From assembly GCA_937958365.1 (NCBI GenBank), contig CALFEW010000445.1, positions 1 to 5,613 on the forward strand: a stretch of DNA of 5,613 bases. Reading direction: 5' to 3'. How positions within the stretch are numbered: the stretch's first letter is position 1; each line of letters begins with the position of its first letter. The stretch comes from an uncultured Chloroflexota bacterium (GTDB lineage Bacteria; Chloroflexota; Anaerolineae; Promineifilales; Promineifilaceae). Both the position numbers and the translations under genes were made by a program. Below are positions 5,499 through 5,613 of this stretch, one piece after another. The notes beneath the pieces are model-generated. The model was not told where the DNA came from. It ran no database searches and worked only from the letters and a program-made list of their open reading frames with translations.

Positions 5499-5613
5499 GC
5501 CCGGTTCGTTGAGAATGTAGCGAACGTTGGCGGCCGGGTTTTCGCGCAGTTTTTTGCGGATCTGGTTAATGTAAATCCGCACGTAGTGTGTCATGTCGGC
5601 ATAATCGGCCCCC
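5469..5613 (-). CDS. OmpR-family response regulator, KdpE-like (C-terminal fragment)
   Basis: Only the last 47 residues are in the window; the gene continues past the right edge. The visible part is the end of a winged-helix DNA-binding domain: GADYADMTHYVRIYINQIR, then KKLRENPAANVRYILNEPG, then IGYRFIDSA. The recognition helix THYVRIYINQIRKKLRENP and the wing hairpin RYILNEPGIGYRF are characteristic of OmpR/PhoB regulators. Among those I know, KdpE is closest, with a similar THYLRIYMGHLRQKL stretch and an ending in GIGYRF. KdpE is the DNA-binding partner of the KdpD sensor kinase and controls potassium uptake. A KdpE-type role suits the KimA-like transporter on the same strand, but a C-terminal fragment cannot settle orthology. 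The gene precedes the Usp-like gene by 245 nt, which contain a candidate promoter. Its final 30 bp are duplicated just downstream. Confidence 0.85.
   Translation of the reverse strand, partial: GADYADMTHYVRIYINQIRKKLRENPAANVRYILNEPGIGYRFIDSA

Overview
The window is about 5.6 kb of moderately GC-rich bacterial chromosome carrying four complete protein genes and the 3' end of a fifth. The threonine/proline-rich linker behind the lipoprotein cysteine, the short GTAGCGGGTGGCG-type intergenic tandem repeat and the dense ACGGCCGT palindromes remind me of filamentous Chloroflexota (Anaerolineae-like) genomes. That placement is an impression: no rRNA or marker gene is present to test it.

Layout. Two genes lie on the + strand: a five-helix VIT1/CCC1-like membrane protein (20-754) and, 50 nt later, a secreted lipoprotein with an alpha/beta-hydrolase domain and a C-terminal beta-rich domain (805-2589). 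A strong hairpin terminator (2651-2683) lies in the short gap between this gene and the convergent - strand genes. Read from right to left, the - strand carries the last 47 residues of an OmpR-family, KdpE-like response regulator (5613-5469), a 245-nt intergenic region, a small UspA-like protein (5223-4711), and a large KimA/YdaO-type transporter (4667-2682).

The - strand half looks like a potassium homeostasis module. The transporter keeps every residue I remember as a K+ ligand in Bacillus subtilis KimA. The regulator tail resembles KdpE. The free Usp-like protein recalls the Usp domain inside KdpD sensor kinases. The intergenic region holds a 9-bp direct repeat with 11-bp periodicity, as OmpR/PhoB-type regulators often bind, then a TTGACA -35 element. 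After that comes a leader with long-range and mutually exclusive pairings ending next to the ribosome binding site.

The most unusual features are that structured leader, an exact 30-bp duplication of the regulator's last nine codons plus stop, placed in frame 24 bp beyond the real stop, and nine copies of the palindrome ACGGCCGT clustered in some genes and absent from others. No RNA gene, mobile element or CRISPR array was found.
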